From: AAA164-E04 sp014239995
Lineage (GTDB): Bacteria > Verrucomicrobiota > Verrucomicrobiia > Limisphaerales > AAA164-E04
Direction of reading: 5' to 3'
Length of the DNA: 64,000 bases
Assembly (NCBI GenBank): GCA_029247315.1
Contig: JAQWLM010000017.1
Location: 13,273-77,272, forward strand
Shown here: positions 62,294-64,000 of the stretch, piece by piece
Numbering within the stretch: the stretch's first letter is position 1
Layout of the letters: each line of letters begins with the position of its first letter
The notes under the pieces: model-generated
Seen by the model: only the letters and a program-made list of their open reading frames with translations
Databases searched by the model: none
What the model was told of the DNA's origin: nothing
Position numbers and translations under genes: made by a program

Positions 62294-62884
62294 TTATCCG
62301 TCTGCTGGTTCCAAGGCCCCTGGACCAATCAATTCAATAAAGTTACCGTCCGGATCGCGACAAACCAATAAAGCTTGCTTGCCACCAAGCGGCACTGGGG
62401 TATCCCCAAGTGCCTTCACCCCTGCTTTCTTCAAGCGCCCGATAGAGGCCTTCAAGTCTTTCACATGGAGCGTGAGATAGCTGAAACCGAGGGTCGAGTG
62501 AATAAATGACTGATCGGATTGCAATGTCTTGACACCCGCAAAGGACATGAGCTTGATGCGACTTTGCTTGCCTTCGCTCCCAAGCACAAGCACCCGGGCC
62601 GTCAAACCCATGTTGTCCACCAGTCCGATAGAGGTTGCAAAGGCCGCAGGAGCCGAAAAACCTTTTACTTCCGTACAACCAATCACGTCTCTATAAAAAG
62701 CAACCGACTTTTCAAGATCACGGGCCACAATCCCAATATCGAGGACAGGTGAGGAAAAGACCGCCTCATGAGCCTTGTCCTGCGCACGGAGCACGGGATG
62801 AACAGTCCAGGAAATCAGGGCAAACAATACAAAGACCCAGGTAACCAGTCGTCTTGAGATGCAACGGATTTTCATGAGGTTCAT
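62294..62884 (-). CDS. exported VOC (glyoxalase-like) domain protein
   Basis: 196 aa. An N-terminal hydrophobic signal (RRLVTWVFVLFALISWTVHP) directs export, which is unusual for this fold. The rest is a vicinal-oxygen-chelate domain of two beta-alpha-beta-beta-beta units: VLDIGIVARDLEKSVAFYRDVIG (in pieces), SYLTLHVKDLKASIGRLKKAGV (in pieces), and VCRDPDGNFIELIGP with the C-terminal metal Glu. Candidates include a lyase, dioxygenase or binding protein. Start ATG 62884; ATG 62875 is an alternative. Confidence 0.87.
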   Translation of the reverse strand: MNLMKIRCISRRLVTWVFVLFALISWTVHPVLRAQDKAHEAVFSSPVLDIGIVARDLEKSVAFYRDVIGCTEVKGFSAPAAFATSIGLVDNMGLTARVLVLGSEGKQSRIKLMSFAGVKTLQSDQSFIHSTLGFSYLTLHVKDLKASIGRLKKAGVKALGDTPVPLGGKQALLVCRDPDGNFIELIGPGALEPADG

Positions 62885-63233
62885 GCTAGAGATCGATAAG
62901 GGCAGATCAAGCCCCGATTCAATCGACCCTCAAAACAACCCGGGAACGATAAACCGTCAACTCCCTGGGAAATATATGGATAGGCAAAGAAGATGCATGG
63001 ACTCAGGGGAGATACACAGCTATACAAGAGCAGCAAGGAAGTTGCTTTGGAAGCTTCGACAGCGCAACATCCGACAGCGAGGTAAAGCAGCGCATGGACG
63101 CCACAAACCCGATCCAGCGACTTATCATGACACCACAGAATGCGCAAATGATCTTCGAATGGCCTGGTTTTGGGGATAAAGCCAGAACTTATGACTTTCC
63201 AACTCCAGAGTTTTGAAACTAACCTCTCGCGAT
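62885..63233. other. divergent intergenic region, no supported gene
   Basis: This 349 nt region lies between the VOC gene (minus) and proA (plus). Frames on both strands are open for up to ~170 codons but show no family resemblance, and the plus-strand one (62859-63179) begins inside the VOC gene. No clear repeats or RNA gene were seen. It should hold the proA promoter. Confidence 0.5.
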
Positions 63234-64000
63234 ATGGATTTAATCGAACAGATGCGGGAGGTGGCAACACGCTCCAAGGCAGCATCACATCGCCTGACGC
63301 AGCTTGATACCGACCAAAAAAACAGGTGTCTCCTGGCCATGGCACAGGCACTACTGGACAATAGACAAGCCATCCAGGAGGCCAATGCAAAAGATTTGGA
63401 AACCGCGCAGGAAATGAAACTCTCAGGTGCCATGATGGATCGCCTGATTCTCAACGAGACGCGCATCCAGGGGATGGCCCAGGGTCTGCGTGAAATGGCG
63501 GCACTTCCAGACCCGGTGGGACGGGAACTGGATCGAAAGGAGCGCCCCAATGGTCTGATTCTCAGAAAAGTGGCCACACCCATCGGAGTCATTGTCATCA
63601 TCTACGAATCACGACCCAACGTCACCGCCGATGCGGCTGGCCTTTGTTTTAAGTCTGGAAATGCCACGATCCTGCGCGGAGGCAAGGAAGCCATCCACTC
63701 CAATCAGGTTATTGCCAGACTCATGGTTCAGGCCGCCAGCGCATGTGAACCTCAATTCCCAGCGGAGGCCATCCAGGTACTTGAAACAACCAATCGCGAG
63801 GCCATACCAGCACTTCTTTCCCTGACCGGGTTGGTCGATCTTTGCATGCCGCGCGGTGGAGAAGGCCTGATCAGAGCCGTGGCCGCATGCTCCAAGGTCC
63901 CCGTCATCAAACATTACAAGGGTGTATGTCATGTCCATATCGACAAGGAAGCGGACCTGGAAATGGCAGTGCGAGTGGCTATCAATGCCAAAACCCATCG
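63234..64000 (+). CDS. proA: gamma-glutamyl phosphate reductase, 3' end beyond window
   Basis: 255 residues are visible and the frame runs off the window without a stop. ProA reduces gamma-glutamyl phosphate to the semialdehyde in proline synthesis, using NADPH. Text from the ATG 63234 fits throughout: DLIEQMREVATRSKAAS, NAKDLETAQEM, DRLILNETRIQGMA, PIGVIVIIYESRPNVTADAAG (in pieces), LCFKSGNATILRGGKEAIHSN (in pieces), MPRGGEGLIRAVA and HYKGVCHVHIDKEAD. The sequence stops in the NAKT region, just before the catalytic Cys. proB is not adjacent upstream. Confidence 0.95.
   Translation, partial: MDLIEQMREVATRSKAASHRLTQLDTDQKNRCLLAMAQALLDNRQAIQEANAKDLETAQEMKLSGAMMDRLILNETRIQGMAQGLREMAALPDPVGRELDRKERPNGLILRKVATPIGVIVIIYESRPNVTADAAGLCFKSGNATILRGGKEAIHSNQVIARLMVQAASACEPQFPAEAIQVLETTNREAIPALLSLTGLVDLCMPRGGEGLIRAVAACSKVPVIKHYKGVCHVHIDKEADLEMAVRVAINAKTH

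Noticed and set aside
62859..63179. A 106-codon plus-strand frame before proA
   Set aside because: It begins within the opposite VOC gene, lacks a ribosome binding site and has no recognisable motif.

Overview
The window looks like chromosomal DNA of a Gram-negative member of the PVC superphylum, most probably Verrucomicrobiota. The evidence is lineage-typical protein families: DUF1501, DUF1552, the DUF1592/1588/1585 set, the PVC propeller/haem-binding family, several secreted sulfatases, and a pseudopilin of the kind abundant in Verrucomicrobia. An lpxA gene points to a lipid A outer membrane. No phage, integrase, transposase, CRISPR array, rRNA or tRNA was recognised.

Region 1-7.4 kb is a co-oriented secreted cluster: a cut DUF1501 gene, two sulfatases overlapping by 4 nt, a c-type cytochrome of the DUF1592 group and a Tat-exported DUF1552 protein. 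Region 7.5-19 kb is mixed: radC-lpxA, a sulfatase-like gene lacking the catalytic Cys, a DUF4159 protein, a phosphodiesterase and a DUF6580 membrane protein, mfd, a secreted unknown and an HTTM membrane protein. Region 19-29 kb holds a membrane-anchored spermidine-synthase-like protein, a DUF456 protein, infC (with an apparent AUU start), purSQL and convergent polA. Region 29-42.3 kb holds a deacetylase-CehA/McbA fusion facing a minus-strand run: a PVC propeller/HEAT protein, a haem-binding/DUF1080 protein, uvrA and an overlapping sulfatase, preceded by mrp and a gamma-carbonic-anhydrase-like gene.

Region 42.3-49.3 kb pairs a TIR-AAA protein with an F-type ATP synthase operon, atpBEFHAG, that ends at a terminator without atpD or atpC. 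The same inverted repeat, GTGAAA-N2-TTTCAC, lies upstream of the TIR-AAA gene and again upstream of atpB. The atpE-atpF gap holds two consecutive hairpins. Region 49.3-64 kb is mostly housekeeping and small-molecule metabolism: a metallo-beta-lactamase-fold hydrolase, an oxidoreductase/isomerase pair, rnhC and mutY (divergent), leuB, sufT, a CBS/DRTGG pyrophosphatase, a pseudopilin, a secreted propeller-EEP protein, a FlK-like thioesterase, an exported VOC protein and the start of proA. The convergent gap at 58.8-59.17 kb holds two DnaA-box matches and a dense set of inverted repeats that may be a structured RNA.

The most interesting candidates are the TIR-AAA protein with its shared palindrome, the inverted-repeat region at 58.8-59.1 kb, the double hairpin after atpE, the Cys-less sulfatase and the split PVC propeller/cytochrome gene. 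All functional calls come from reading the sequence only; no database search was run.
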